Of a stretch of 64,000 nt of DNA, positions 22,204 to 30,658 are shown one piece after another (within the stretch, counting starts at the first letter, position 1; each line of letters opens with the position of its first letter). The stretch lies in the NCBI RefSeq assembly GCF_001507435.1, contig NZ_LMWH01000254.1, forward strand, positions 186,001 through 250,000, written 5' to 3'. The DNA is from Streptomyces sp. NRRL F-5122 (lineage in GTDB: Bacteria > Actinomycetota > Actinomycetes > Streptomycetales > Streptomycetaceae). The translations under genes and the position numbers were made by a program. The notes under the pieces are model-generated. The model was not told where the DNA came from. It worked only from the letters and a program-made list of their open reading frames with translations, and ran no database searches.

Positions 22204-23343
22204 TCATGTCGCCCTGCGGAATCCGATCGTCGGCACGGCCCGCCGCCGCGGCCACGGCTCCACGCACTCCTCCGGCACCAACCGCTCCAGGAACGCGTAC
22301 CGGCTGAGCGCCGCCGGGTCCTGGTCCTCGTACGACTGGACCCTGCTCCACCACGCCGCGATCTCGGCCCAGCCGGGCGCCGAGAGCGACCCGCCGAACT
22401 CCTGCACCGAGAGCGCCGCCGTCAGACCGGCGAAGGCGAGGCGGTCGGCCAGCGGCCATGCGGCCAGCGTGCCGGTCACAAAACCCGCCACGAAGACGTC
22501 GCCCGCCCCTGTGGGGTCGAGTGCCTCGACCGCGATCGCAGGCACGGCGGCGGTCTCCCCGGTGCGGCCGTCCACGGCGTACGCGCCGTCCGCGCCGAGG
22601 GTGACGACGGCCAGCGGCACGTGTTCGGTCAGCGCGTGCGCGGCGGCGCGGGGGCATTCGGTGCCGGTGTACCGCATGGCCTCCTGCGCGTTCGGCAGGA
22701 ACGCCTCGCAGTGTTCGAGGTCGGCGAGGCCCGCCAGGTCCCAGGCACCGGTGTCGTCCCAGCCGACGTCGGCGAAGACACGGGTGCCCTGCTTGGCCGC
22801 CTCGGCGATCCAGGGGGCGCGTCTGCCCGGGGTCAGTGAGGCGACGGCGGCCCGCGCGCGGGGCGGGCAGGCGGGCGCGGGCTCCTCGGGCGGTGGCTCG
22901 TGACCGTGGGACACCATGGTCCGTTCGCCCTCGTAGGCCATGGAGACGGTGACCGGGGAGTGCCATCCGGACACCCGGCGGGAGATCGACAGGTCGATGC
23001 CCTCGCCCCGCTCCAGCTCGTCCCAGCAGTACTCGCCGTAGTGGTCGTCGCCGAAGGCCGCGGCCAGGGAGGTCTTCAGGCCGAGGCGGGCCAGCGCCGC
23101 CGCCATGTTGGCCACGCCCCCGGGGCTCGACCCCATCCCGCGCGCCCAGGACTCGGTGCCGCGCACCGGCGCGGAGGCGAGCCCGGTGAAGATGATGTCG
23201 AGGAAGACCGTCCCCGTGAGGTAGACGTCACAGGACGGATCGCCCGGCGCCCGAAGAGGGGCGAGCGGATCGACGTGGGGTTGGTGGTGCGGCCCGTCCC
23301 CGATGTGGGGGTGCTGCGGTCCCTCTCCGGCGGTCGCGGTCAC
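22204..23343 (-). CDS. PfkB-family carbohydrate kinase
   Basis: 379 residues, GTG start. An N-terminal low-complexity His/Pro-rich segment (about 30 residues) precedes the ribokinase-like fold. PfkB motifs are SSPGGVANMAAALARLG near residue 75 and the ATP/anion-hole motif DPTGAGDVFVAGF with its catalytic Asp. It phosphorylates a sugar or nucleoside; the exact substrate is not evident. It lies 87 bp downstream of the glucarate dehydratase gene on the same strand and could use a product of that pathway, but the long gap makes co-function uncertain. Confidence 0.85.
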   Translation of the reverse strand: MTATAGEGPQHPHIGDGPHHQPHVDPLAPLRAPGDPSCDVYLTGTVFLDIIFTGLASAPVRGTESWARGMGSSPGGVANMAAALARLGLKTSLAAAFGDDHYGEYCWDELERGEGIDLSISRRVSGWHSPVTVSMAYEGERTMVSHGHEPPPEEPAPACPPRARAAVASLTPGRRAPWIAEAAKQGTRVFADVGWDDTGAWDLAGLADLEHCEAFLPNAQEAMRYTGTECPRAAAHALTEHVPLAVVTLGADGAYAVDGRTGETAAVPAIAVEALDPTGAGDVFVAGFVTGTLAAWPLADRLAFAGLTAALSVQEFGGSLSAPGWAEIAAWWSRVQSYEDQDPAALSRYAFLERLVPEECVEPWPRRRAVPTIGFRRAT

Positions 23344-23430
23344 GGTGGGCTCCCTGACATGGTGCGGATCCAGCCAGTGTGCACCAAAGGGCTCGCCGGG
23401 CGACGGCGTCGGCGCGACGCCGCCGGGACC

Positions 23431-24738
23431 TCACCAGCGGGGCACCGCGGGCGCGCGCCACCCGGGATGCGCGAGGCGCATCGCCGCACCGTCGTCGCGG
23501 TCGCGCAGGGCGCCGTCGTCCCCGAGCCAGCGCTCGTGCAGGGCGCCCAGCCGGTCGCGGTCCAGGGTGACGCCGAGCCCCGGGGCGTCGGACACGGCGA
23601 CCGCGCCGTCCCGGAAGGCGGGACGCTCGGTGACGACGTCCTCGGCCTGCCAGGGGTAGTGGGTGTCGCAGGCGTGGTGGAGGTCCGGCACCGTGGCCGC
23701 GACATGGGTCATCGCGGCGAGGGAGATGCCGAGGTGCGTGTTGGAGTGCATGGACACCCCGACGCCGAACGCACGGCAGATCGCCGCGAGTTCACGTGTG
23801 TTGCGCAGCCCGCCCCAGTAGTGGTGGTCGGACAGGACCACCTGGACGGCGCCGCTCGTGAACGCCTCCCGGATCTCGGCGAACGTGGTGACACACATGT
23901 TGGTGGCGAGCGGCACCCGGGTCCGGGCGGCGATCTCGGCCATGGCCGGGGTGCCGAGGGCGGGGTCCTCCAGGTACTCGAGGACGTCGCCCAGCTCGCG
24001 GGCCACCGCCAGCGCGGTCTCCACCGACCAGGCGCCGTTCGGATCCAGCCGCAGGGGGTGGCCGGGAAAAGCCTCGGCAAGCGCCCGGATCGCCGCGATC
24101 TCCTCCGCCGGCGCGAAGACGCCGCCCTTGAGCTTGAAGGAGGTGAAGCCGTACCGCTCCTTGAACCTCCGGGCCTGCTCGACCACTCCGGTCGGATCGA
24201 GGGCGGCACCCCACTCGTCCTGCTCGCTCGCCACGCCCTCCGGGTGGCCGGCCCACTTGTAGAAGAGATACGCGCTGTACTCGACCTCGTCCCGCACCTT
24301 GCCGCCGAGCAGCGCGTGCACGGGCAGGCCGAGCGCCTTGCCGAGGGCGTCGAGGCAGGCGACCTCGAAGGCGGACACGACGGACAGGCGGAGTTTGTCG
24401 GCGGTCTGGACACCGCGCAGCCCGCCGACGTCGAGCCGGCCGCCGGACCGGGAGCCGTCGACGGCGACGTCGTCGGCGAGCGCGAACAGGCCGTTGAGAT
24501 CGGACACCGGACGGCCGATCAGCTTGTCCGCCAGGGGCCGGGCCGGTTCGAGGTACTTGGTGTCCCCGTAGGTCTCGCCGACACCCGTGGTCCCGTCGGC
24601 GGTCACCACCTCCACGATCAGCCGGGGCGTATAGGGCTGATGGACGCCCTGGGTGTTCAGCAGCGGCGGGTCGGCGACCAGGATCGGCGTCAGGCGCACC
24701 TCGGCGATGGTGAGGTCACGGGAGGTCGCGGCGGTCAC
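23431..24738 (-). CDS. Glucarate dehydratase (enolase superfamily)
   Basis: 435 residues, GTG start overlapping the preceding stop by four bases. Enolase-superfamily residues are the K-x-K pair Lys202/Lys204 in FKLKGG, metal ligand Asp232 in LDPNGAW, an acidic residue in YLEDP, and the catalytic His region HSNTHLGIS (331-339). This arrangement matches D-glucarate dehydratase, which converts glucarate to 5-keto-4-deoxyglucarate. The adjacent gene encodes the next enzyme of that pathway, which strengthens the assignment. The Lys-rich N-terminal capping domain is intact. Confidence 0.9.
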   Translation of the reverse strand: MTAATSRDLTIAEVRLTPILVADPPLLNTQGVHQPYTPRLIVEVVTADGTTGVGETYGDTKYLEPARPLADKLIGRPVSDLNGLFALADDVAVDGSRSGGRLDVGGLRGVQTADKLRLSVVSAFEVACLDALGKALGLPVHALLGGKVRDEVEYSAYLFYKWAGHPEGVASEQDEWGAALDPTGVVEQARRFKERYGFTSFKLKGGVFAPAEEIAAIRALAEAFPGHPLRLDPNGAWSVETALAVARELGDVLEYLEDPALGTPAMAEIAARTRVPLATNMCVTTFAEIREAFTSGAVQVVLSDHHYWGGLRNTRELAAICRAFGVGVSMHSNTHLGISLAAMTHVAATVPDLHHACDTHYPWQAEDVVTERPAFRDGAVAVSDAPGLGVTLDRDRLGALHERWLGDDGALRDRDDGAAMRLAHPGWRAPAVPRW

Positions 24739-25691
24739 AGGGCGGCTCCTACGAGATCGAGTCCGGTGGCGAGCAGTGTCTCGAGATCGGCCAGATCGGC
24801 GGGCGAGGGATCGACGAGCGGGGCGCGCACGGGCCCCACCCGACCGCCCCGCAGCCGGGCAGCCGCCTTGACCAGAGAGACGGCATACCCGGGCACCCGG
24901 TCGCGGACGGCGACGAGCGGGACGTAGAACTCGCGCAGCAGCGTCTTCACCAGGTTGTCGTCGCCGTCGCGCAGCGCGGCGAAGAAGGCGGTCGCGATCT
25001 CCGGTGCGAAGGCGTGGACGGCGGAGGAGTAGGCCGGTACGCCGACCGCGGTGTACGCACGCGCCTGGAGTTCGGCGGTGGCGGCCCCGTTGAAGAACAG
25101 GAAGCTCTCGGGCGCGGCGAGGGTGAGGCGCTGCAGCCGGTCGAGGTCGCTGTGGCCGTCCTTGAGCCCGATGACGCCGGGGATGCGGGTGATGCGCCGG
25201 AACGCCTCGGTGCCGAAGGCGACCTGGCCGCGCTGGTAGGCGATGAGCGGGAGCGGGGTGCGGGCGGCGATCCGCTCCAGCTGCGCGACGAGTCCGGCCT
25301 GCGGAGCGGCCACGAGGTAGTGCGGCAGGACGAGCAGCGCGTCCGCGCCGGCCTCCTCGGCGATCCGCGCGAACCGGACGGCCTGCGCCCAGCCGTATCC
25401 CACACCGGCGACGACGGGTACCCGTCCGCCGGCCGCCTCCACGGCCGCGGCCACGACCTGTCCGTACTCCTCCTCGTCCAGGGAGAAGAACTCCCCCGTG
25501 CCGCAGGCCGGGAAGACGGCGCCGGGCGCGGCGGCGAGCTGCCCGGCGACATGGGCCCGGAAGCCGTCGAGATCCAGCGAGCCGTCCTTGTGGAAGCTTG
25601 TGAGCGGAAACGACAGGACCCCCTGTGCCATGCCGTTCCGCAGCCTCCGTGCCACCGCCTCCGGGTCCGCGTCCTTGGCGCCGCCCACCAC
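24735..25691 (-). CDS. 5-dehydro-4-deoxyglucarate dehydratase (DapA superfamily)
   Basis: 318 residues from GTG 25691. Schiff-base lysine in VIGLKDGHSDLDRL, catalytic-loop tyrosine in PLIAYQRGQVAF, and the substrate loop CGTGEFFSLDEEEYG are typical of KdgD-type enzymes, which turn 5-dehydro-4-deoxyglucarate into 2-oxoglutarate semialdehyde. GAGGAG (25698-25703) is 6 bases before GTG 25691 but touches the ATG at 25697, so the GTG is preferred. The operon with glucarate dehydratase and the divergent IclR regulator fits glucarate catabolism; the final semialdehyde dehydrogenase is not in the window. Confidence 0.88.
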   Translation of the reverse strand: MVGGAKDADPEAVARRLRNGMAQGVLSFPLTSFHKDGSLDLDGFRAHVAGQLAAAPGAVFPACGTGEFFSLDEEEYGQVVAAAVEAAGGRVPVVAGVGYGWAQAVRFARIAEEAGADALLVLPHYLVAAPQAGLVAQLERIAARTPLPLIAYQRGQVAFGTEAFRRITRIPGVIGLKDGHSDLDRLQRLTLAAPESFLFFNGAATAELQARAYTAVGVPAYSSAVHAFAPEIATAFFAALRDGDDNLVKTLLREFYVPLVAVRDRVPGYAVSLVKAAARLRGGRVGPVRAPLVDPSPADLADLETLLATGLDLVGAAL

Positions 25692-25715
25692 ACTCATCTC
25701 CTCATGTAGACGCCA

Positions 25716-25748
25716 TCCATATATACAAATGCAGATTAGATACATGGA
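25716..25748. promoter_or_regulatory. Candidate IclR operator in the divergent glucarate promoter
   Basis: An AT-rich, imperfect 33-bp palindrome with arms TCCATnTATnnAA and its complement lies between kdgD and the IclR gene. It stands out sharply from the surrounding GC-rich DNA. IclR proteins bind palindromes in the shared promoter of their own gene and the target operon, and this is the only clear one there. Confidence 0.5.
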
Positions 25749-25814
25749 CGGGCCCCGTCAACGGCGGGATCCGGACCGGGCCATGCACGGCCCCGCCCGG
25801 ATTACGATCGGCGC

Positions 25815-26597
25815 ATGTCAGACACCGGGGGCGTCCGCGAGGTGAAGTCGGCCGCGCGCACGGTCGAGCTGCTCGAGGTACTCGCCGCGCGGGGCGACCG
25901 TCCGGCACGCCTGCAGGAGCTCGCGGACCAGCTCGGGGTGCCGCGCAGCTCGATGTACGCCCTGCTGCAGACCCTCGTCTCGCGGGGCTGGGTCCGCACG
26001 GACGTCACCGGCTCGCTCTACGGCATCGGCATCCACGCCCTGCTGACGGGCACGAGCTATCTGGACTCCGACCCCCGGGTGCGCGCCGTGCGCCCGTACC
26101 TCGACGAGGCGTCGGAGGCCCTCGGTGAGACGATCCACATGGGTCGCCTCGACGGCACCGACGTCGCCTATCTCGCGACGCGCGAATCGCACGAATATCT
26201 GCGCACGATCAGCCGCGTCGGCCGGCGGCTGCCCGCGCACGCGGGTGCGCTCGGCAAGGCCCTGCTGGCGGAGCGGCCCGGCACCTGGCTGCCGGAGGGC
26301 CCGTACGCGGCCCTCACCCCGCACACCCACACATCCCACGCCGCCCTGCTGGCGGATCTGGCCGTGACCCGTGAGCGCGGGTACTCGATCGACCGCGAGG
26401 AGAGCGTCGCCGGCATCGTCGGTTTCGGTTTCGCCCTCCACTACGACCTGCCGGCCCAGGACGCGATCAGCTGCTCGGTGCCGGTGGCCCGGCTGACACC
26501 CGGTCACGAGGAGCACATCGTCGCGGTGATGGGGGAGATCCGGACCCGGATCGAGGAAATCGGACGGGGCGGAGCCGGGGCGCCGCACTGGCGCTGA
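25815..26597 (+). CDS. IclR-family transcriptional regulator
   Basis: 260 residues. The N-terminal winged helix (KSAARTVELLEVLAARG ... LADQLGVPRSSMYALLQTL) and the C-terminal effector domain (TIHMGRLDGTDVAYLATRES, RRLPAHAGALGKALLAE, RERGYSIDREESVAGIVGFG) are those of IclR proteins. It is divergent from the glucarate genes with a palindrome in the shared promoter, so it likely represses or activates them in response to glucarate or a pathway intermediate. Confidence 0.92.
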   Translation: MSDTGGVREVKSAARTVELLEVLAARGDRPARLQELADQLGVPRSSMYALLQTLVSRGWVRTDVTGSLYGIGIHALLTGTSYLDSDPRVRAVRPYLDEASEALGETIHMGRLDGTDVAYLATRESHEYLRTISRVGRRLPAHAGALGKALLAERPGTWLPEGPYAALTPHTHTSHAALLADLAVTRERGYSIDREESVAGIVGFGFALHYDLPAQDAISCSVPVARLTPGHEEHIVAVMGEIRTRIEEIGRGGAGAPHWR

Positions 26598-26810
26598 CCC
26601 AACGCGATCCCGGGTCTCCGCTTCTCAGAAGGCGCCGCTTTTACCCGGCCCGACCAGCACCAAACCCCTTAGTGACCCAGATCACACACCCCGCGCTTTT
26701 TTCTTGAACCGCGTGCTTGATACAAATTGCCCGCGCGATCCTGTCGTTCGACGGTCGGCGCCCCAATCCCCCGCTTTTCCGCCGCTCCTTTCGTATGCCC
26801 TGGAACGCCC

Positions 26811-28154
26811 GTGTCCTCCCGCCCCGCCCCGCCCTGGCCCCTCGTCGCCCTTTTCACGGCCGGGTATCTGGCCGCGTACCTCCTGCCCACCACCGTCGGC
26901 AGGCTGGACTCGGGCCTTCCGCTCTCCTCCACCGAAGCCGGCTCCATCGGCAGCGCCCTGCTGCTCGGTTCGGCCTGCGCGGGCTTCCTGCTCGCCGCGC
27001 ACGTCCACCGGATCGGCCCCCGCAGGCTCGCCCGTGCCGGACTCCTGCTCGCCGCCGCGGGATACGGCACGGCCGCGCTCAGCCACAGCATCCCCGTGGT
27101 CGTCGCGGGAGCGGTGGCCGGCGGGTTCGGCTCCGGTACGGCGACCACCGTCGCCGCGACCGGCATCGCCGCGCAGCGCGACCCGCACCGCACCTCCACG
27201 CTCGGCCTGCTCGGCGTCTCCGCGCTCGCCGGCGTGATCTACCTGACGGTTCCCCGGCTCGGCCCGGGCCACGGACTCCCGCTCGCCGCCCTCGCGCTCA
27301 CCGCGCTGCTGGTGTGGCCCGCGACCGGCCGCCTGTCCACCCCGGCGCGGATCGTCACGACTCACCCCGGGAGCGGGGAGAGCGGCCGTCTGCCCCACAC
27401 CCGCTCCGGCATCGTCCTCGCCGCCGGCATTCTGTGCTGGTCCCTCGCCCAGAACTCGCTGTGGGGCGTCAGCGGCCGCATCGGCCTCACCCAGGCGCAT
27501 CTGACGGAGGTCACCGTCGGCGCCGTCTTCGCGATCGCGCTCGGGGCCGGACTGCTCGGCGTGATCGGCGCGGGAGCACTCGGCCCCCGTCTCGGCCGCG
27601 CGCTCCCCATCGGTCTGGGCACCGCGCTCATCGCCGGCTGTATCGCGCTCAGCTCCTCCGCCACCGGCTTCGGCACCTTCGCGACCGGCGAGATCGCCTG
27701 GAACACGCTCTACCCGATCGTGCTGTCGTATCTGATCGGCCTCGCCGCCTCCCTCGACCGGCGCGGCCGCTGGGCGGTCCTCGTGGGCTCGGCCTCCTCG
27801 CTCGGCACGGCGGTCGGCCCGCTGGCCGGCAGCCTGCTGTCCGCTCGGGCGGGCTTCCCGGCGATGGGGGCGATCCTCGCCGTCGGCCTGCTGGCCATCA
27901 CGCTCCCGCTGACCGCGGTCGCCCTGCACACCGGTGGCCGTCCGCTGCTGCCCGGCGCGGCCCGTCGTCGCACCTCGGCCGTCGTGGTGGCCGTCACCAC
28001 GGGCACCCCCTCGGGTGCGGTGCCCCCGGTCGGCGCACCGGAGCAGGCGGTCGTGGAGTTCCCGCTCGACGCGGCGGCGGTGACGGCGCGAGAGGAGTAC
28101 GACACGGCGGGGCCGCGGCAGGCCGCCGCCGCACCGGGACCCGGAACCCTCTAG
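26811..28154 (+). CDS. MFS transporter
   Basis: 447 residues from GTG 26811 (TGGA upstream); an open frame extends to 26727, but its first 28 residues lack membrane character. About twelve hydrophobic helices, with YLAAYLLPTTVGRLDSGLPLSSTEAGSIGSALLLGSA over the first two. The Ala/Gly-rich hydrophobic profile suggests a small-molecule exporter or importer; the substrate is unknown. The C-terminal tail of about 60 residues is cytosolic and Ala/Pro-rich. Its stop overlaps the convergent deaminase stop by three bases. Confidence 0.8.
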   Translation: MSSRPAPPWPLVALFTAGYLAAYLLPTTVGRLDSGLPLSSTEAGSIGSALLLGSACAGFLLAAHVHRIGPRRLARAGLLLAAAGYGTAALSHSIPVVVAGAVAGGFGSGTATTVAATGIAAQRDPHRTSTLGLLGVSALAGVIYLTVPRLGPGHGLPLAALALTALLVWPATGRLSTPARIVTTHPGSGESGRLPHTRSGIVLAAGILCWSLAQNSLWGVSGRIGLTQAHLTEVTVGAVFAIALGAGLLGVIGAGALGPRLGRALPIGLGTALIAGCIALSSSATGFGTFATGEIAWNTLYPIVLSYLIGLAASLDRRGRWAVLVGSASSLGTAVGPLAGSLLSARAGFPAMGAILAVGLLAITLPLTAVALHTGGRPLLPGAARRRTSAVVVAVTTGTPSGAVPPVGAPEQAVVEFPLDAAAVTAREEYDTAGPRQAAAAPGPGTL

Positions 28155-29149
28155 CGGCCGCCGAACTCGTACGCGTCCACCTCGGACAGGTAGCGCGCCC
28201 GCCGCTCCTCGTCGTCCTCCAGGAAGGAGGCGACGAAGGAGTTGCGGGCCAACCGGCGCATGTGCGCCTCGCTCAGGCCGAGAACGTTGCGCACGGCGTG
28301 GAAGTTGTCCCCTGCGTACCCGCCGAAGTAGGCGGGATCGTCGGAGTTGACGGTGCACAGCAGTCCGGCATCGAGCATCGCGGCCAGCGGGTGGTCCGCC
28401 AGGGTGTCCACGGCGCGCAGCCGGACGTTGGACAGCGGGCACAGCGTCAGCGGCACCCGCTCGCGCACCAGCCGCTCGACGAGGGCCGGGTCCTCCATGC
28501 AGCGCAACCCGTGGTCGACGCGCTCGACGCCGAGCACGTCCAGGGCCTCGGTGATGTACTCCGGCGGCCCCTCCTCGCCGGCGTGCGCGACGCGGCGCAG
28601 TCCCAGAGCGGCGGCGGCCTCGTACACCGCGCGGAACTCGGCCGGCGGATGGCCGACCTCGGCGGAGTCCAGACCGACCCCGACGATCCGGTCCAGGTAC
28701 GGTTTCGCGGCCTCGAGGGTCTCCAGCGCCGAGTCGGCGGACTCGTCACGCAGGAAGCACATGATCAGCCGAGTGGAGACGCCGTGCTTCTCCTCGCTGC
28801 GTCCGAGCGCCCGCCACAGCCCCTCGACGACCGTGCCCATGGCGACCCCCCGGGCGAGGTGGGCCTGCGGATCGAAGAAGATCTCGGCGTGCCGCACCCC
28901 CTGCGCCGCGGCCCGCTCGAGGTAGGCGTCGGCCAGGTCCTCGAAGTCCTGCTCGGTCCGCAGCACGGCCATGAGCTCGTAGTACAGGTTCAGAAAGGAC
29001 TGGAGGTCGTCGAAGGCGTACGCCTTGCGCAGCTCTTCCGTGTCCGCGTACGGCAGTTCGACGCCGTTGCGCGCGGCCAGCGCGAAGGCCAGCTCGGGCT
29101 CGAGGGTGCCTTCGACATGAAGGTGCAGTTCAGCTTTGGGGAGGGGCAT
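28151..29149 (-). CDS. Adenine/adenosine deaminase (adenine deaminase type 2-like)
   Basis: 332 residues. The metal site HLHVEG is at residues 9-14, followed by HAGEEGPPEYI and SDDPAYFGG, all of the adenosine deaminase superfamily. The extended HAGEEGPPEYI motif is that of adenine deaminase type 2 rather than true adenosine deaminase, so hydrolytic deamination of adenine to hypoxanthine is the better guess. Purine salvage, cytoplasmic. The start MPLPKAELH at 29149 is preferred; further in-frame starts upstream would add non-conserved residues. Confidence 0.9.
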   Translation of the reverse strand: MPLPKAELHLHVEGTLEPELAFALAARNGVELPYADTEELRKAYAFDDLQSFLNLYYELMAVLRTEQDFEDLADAYLERAAAQGVRHAEIFFDPQAHLARGVAMGTVVEGLWRALGRSEEKHGVSTRLIMCFLRDESADSALETLEAAKPYLDRIVGVGLDSAEVGHPPAEFRAVYEAAAALGLRRVAHAGEEGPPEYITEALDVLGVERVDHGLRCMEDPALVERLVRERVPLTLCPLSNVRLRAVDTLADHPLAAMLDAGLLCTVNSDDPAYFGGYAGDNFHAVRNVLGLSEAHMRRLARNSFVASFLEDDEERRARYLSEVDAYEFGGR

Positions 29150-29169
29150 CAAAGCATCGTACGGCCTGG

Positions 29170-30075
29170 TCACACCCGTTTCGGGAGAGGCACTCTCAGC
29201 AGGTCGCGGGCCACGGTCAGCTCGCCCTCGAACCCGGCGTCGCGCGCCTGCCGCTCGAACTCCTCCGGCTCCGCATAGCGCTGGCTGAAGTGGGTGAGGA
29301 CCAGGTGCCGCACACCGGCCCCCTGCGCCACCCGGGCCGCCTGGCCTGCCGTCAGGTGCCCGTACTCGACGGCCAGTTGCTCGTCCGTGTCGAGGAAGGT
29401 GGACTCGATGACCAGCATGTCGCAGCTCTCCGCGAGGGCGTACACGCCGTCGCACAGCCGGGTGTCCATGACGAACCCGAAGCGCTGCCCGCGCCGCACC
29501 TCGCTCACGGCCTCGAGCGTGACTCCGTCCAGGGAGCCCTCACGCTGGATGCGGCCCACGTCCGGGCCCTTGATGCCGTGCGCGGCGAGCCGCTCGGGCA
29601 GCATGCGCCGCCCGTCGGGCTCGACCAGCCGGTAGCCGAAGGAATCGACGGGGTGGGACAGACGCCTGGCCTCGAGGATGTACGCGGCCGTCGTCGCGAT
29701 CACGCCGTCCTCCGCGACCGGCGCCTCGGTGATCCCGACGGTCTCCCGATAGGCCGTCGCATACCGCAGCCGCTCGAAGAAGTGCTGCCCCGACTTCGGG
29801 TAGTGCGCGGTGATCCTGTGCGGCACCTTGTCCAGATTGATCCGCTGGATGACCCCGGCCAGCCCGAGCGAGTGGTCGCCGTGGAAGTGCGTGACGCAGA
29901 TCCGGTTCAGGTCATGGGCGGCGGCGCCGGCGCGCAGCATCTGCCGCTGGGTGCCCTCGCCGGGGTCGAAGAGGATGCCGTCACCGTCCCACCGCAGCAG
30001 ATAGCCGTTGTGGTTGCGGTGCCGGGTCGGGACCTGGCTGGCGGTGCCGAGGACGACCAGTTCGCGTACGGACAC
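29170..30075 (-). CDS. rnz: Ribonuclease Z
   Basis: 301 residues, GTG start. The metallo-beta-lactamase motif HFHGDH is at residues 63-68 and the PxKxG-like segment [12 protein letters not shown] is present. The exosite-type insertion and the downstream His/Asp residues ([25 protein letters not shown]) are also there. It removes 3' trailers from tRNA precursors. It follows the HIT gene by six bases, so the pair is probably co-transcribed. Confidence 0.93.
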   Translation of the reverse strand: MSVRELVVLGTASQVPTRHRNHNGYLLRWDGDGILFDPGEGTQRQMLRAGAAAHDLNRICVTHFHGDHSLGLAGVIQRINLDKVPHRITAHYPKSGQHFFERLRYATAYRETVGITEAPVAEDGVIATTAAYILEARRLSHPVDSFGYRLVEPDGRRMLPERLAAHGIKGPDVGRIQREGSLDGVTLEAVSEVRRGQRFGFVMDTRLCDGVYALAESCDMLVIESTFLDTDEQLAVEYGHLTAGQAARVAQGAGVRHLVLTHFSQRYAEPEEFERQARDAGFEGELTVARDLLRVPLPKRV

Positions 30076-30081
30076 GGCGTC

Positions 30082-30435
30082 CTAACCGGGGGGCCACTGC
30101 AGGCCGCGGCCGCCGAGAACGTGGGCGTGCGCGTGCCAGACGGTCTGCCCGGCACCGCTGCCGGTGTTGAAGACGACGCGGTGGCTCTCGAGCTTCTCCT
30201 GCGTGGCGACCTCTCCGGTCTCGCGGAGCAGGTCGGCAGCCACGGCCGGTTCGGCGGCGGCGAGGGTGGCGACGTCCCGGTAGTGGACCCGGGGGATGAC
30301 CAGGACGTGGGTCGGCGCCTGGGGGTTGATGTCCTGGAAGGCGACGGTGGTCTCCGTCTCCCGGACGATCGTCGCCGGGATCTGCCCCGCGACGATCTTG
30401 CAGAACAGGCAGTCGTCCTGCGGCTCTCCCGCCAT
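30082..30435 (-). CDS. HIT-family nucleotide hydrolase/transferase
   Basis: 117 residues. The histidine triad WHAHAHVLGG gives His101, His103 and His105, the nucleotidyl-transfer site. Cysteines at 9 and 12 (DCLFCKI) are typical of the bacterial Hint branch and may bind zinc. Such proteins hydrolyse adenosine phosphoramidates. The stop of this gene is six bases from the RNase Z start. The 223-bp stretch upstream, to the tricorn gene, holds no recognisable feature. Confidence 0.92.
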   Translation of the reverse strand: MAGEPQDDCLFCKIVAGQIPATIVRETETTVAFQDINPQAPTHVLVIPRVHYRDVATLAAAEPAVAADLLRETGEVATQEKLESHRVVFNTGSGAGQTVWHAHAHVLGGRGLQWPPG

Positions 30436-30658
30436 GTGCGTGCCTCCTCACACCGACTGATCACGACGACGGCATGGTATCCGCCCGGCCGCCGCCCACG
30501 GCCACCCCTGCGCTGCGCCGCGGAGAGGCGCGGGCCGCCCCGGGCCGGTCGCCCGACCGGGGCTCCACGGCAACGGACGGCCCGCAACGGCGGCGATCCA
30601 CCCACGGCGGTCGACCCCACGCGAGGTGGCGTACCGGGCCGCCGGAGCGGGCGCAGGC

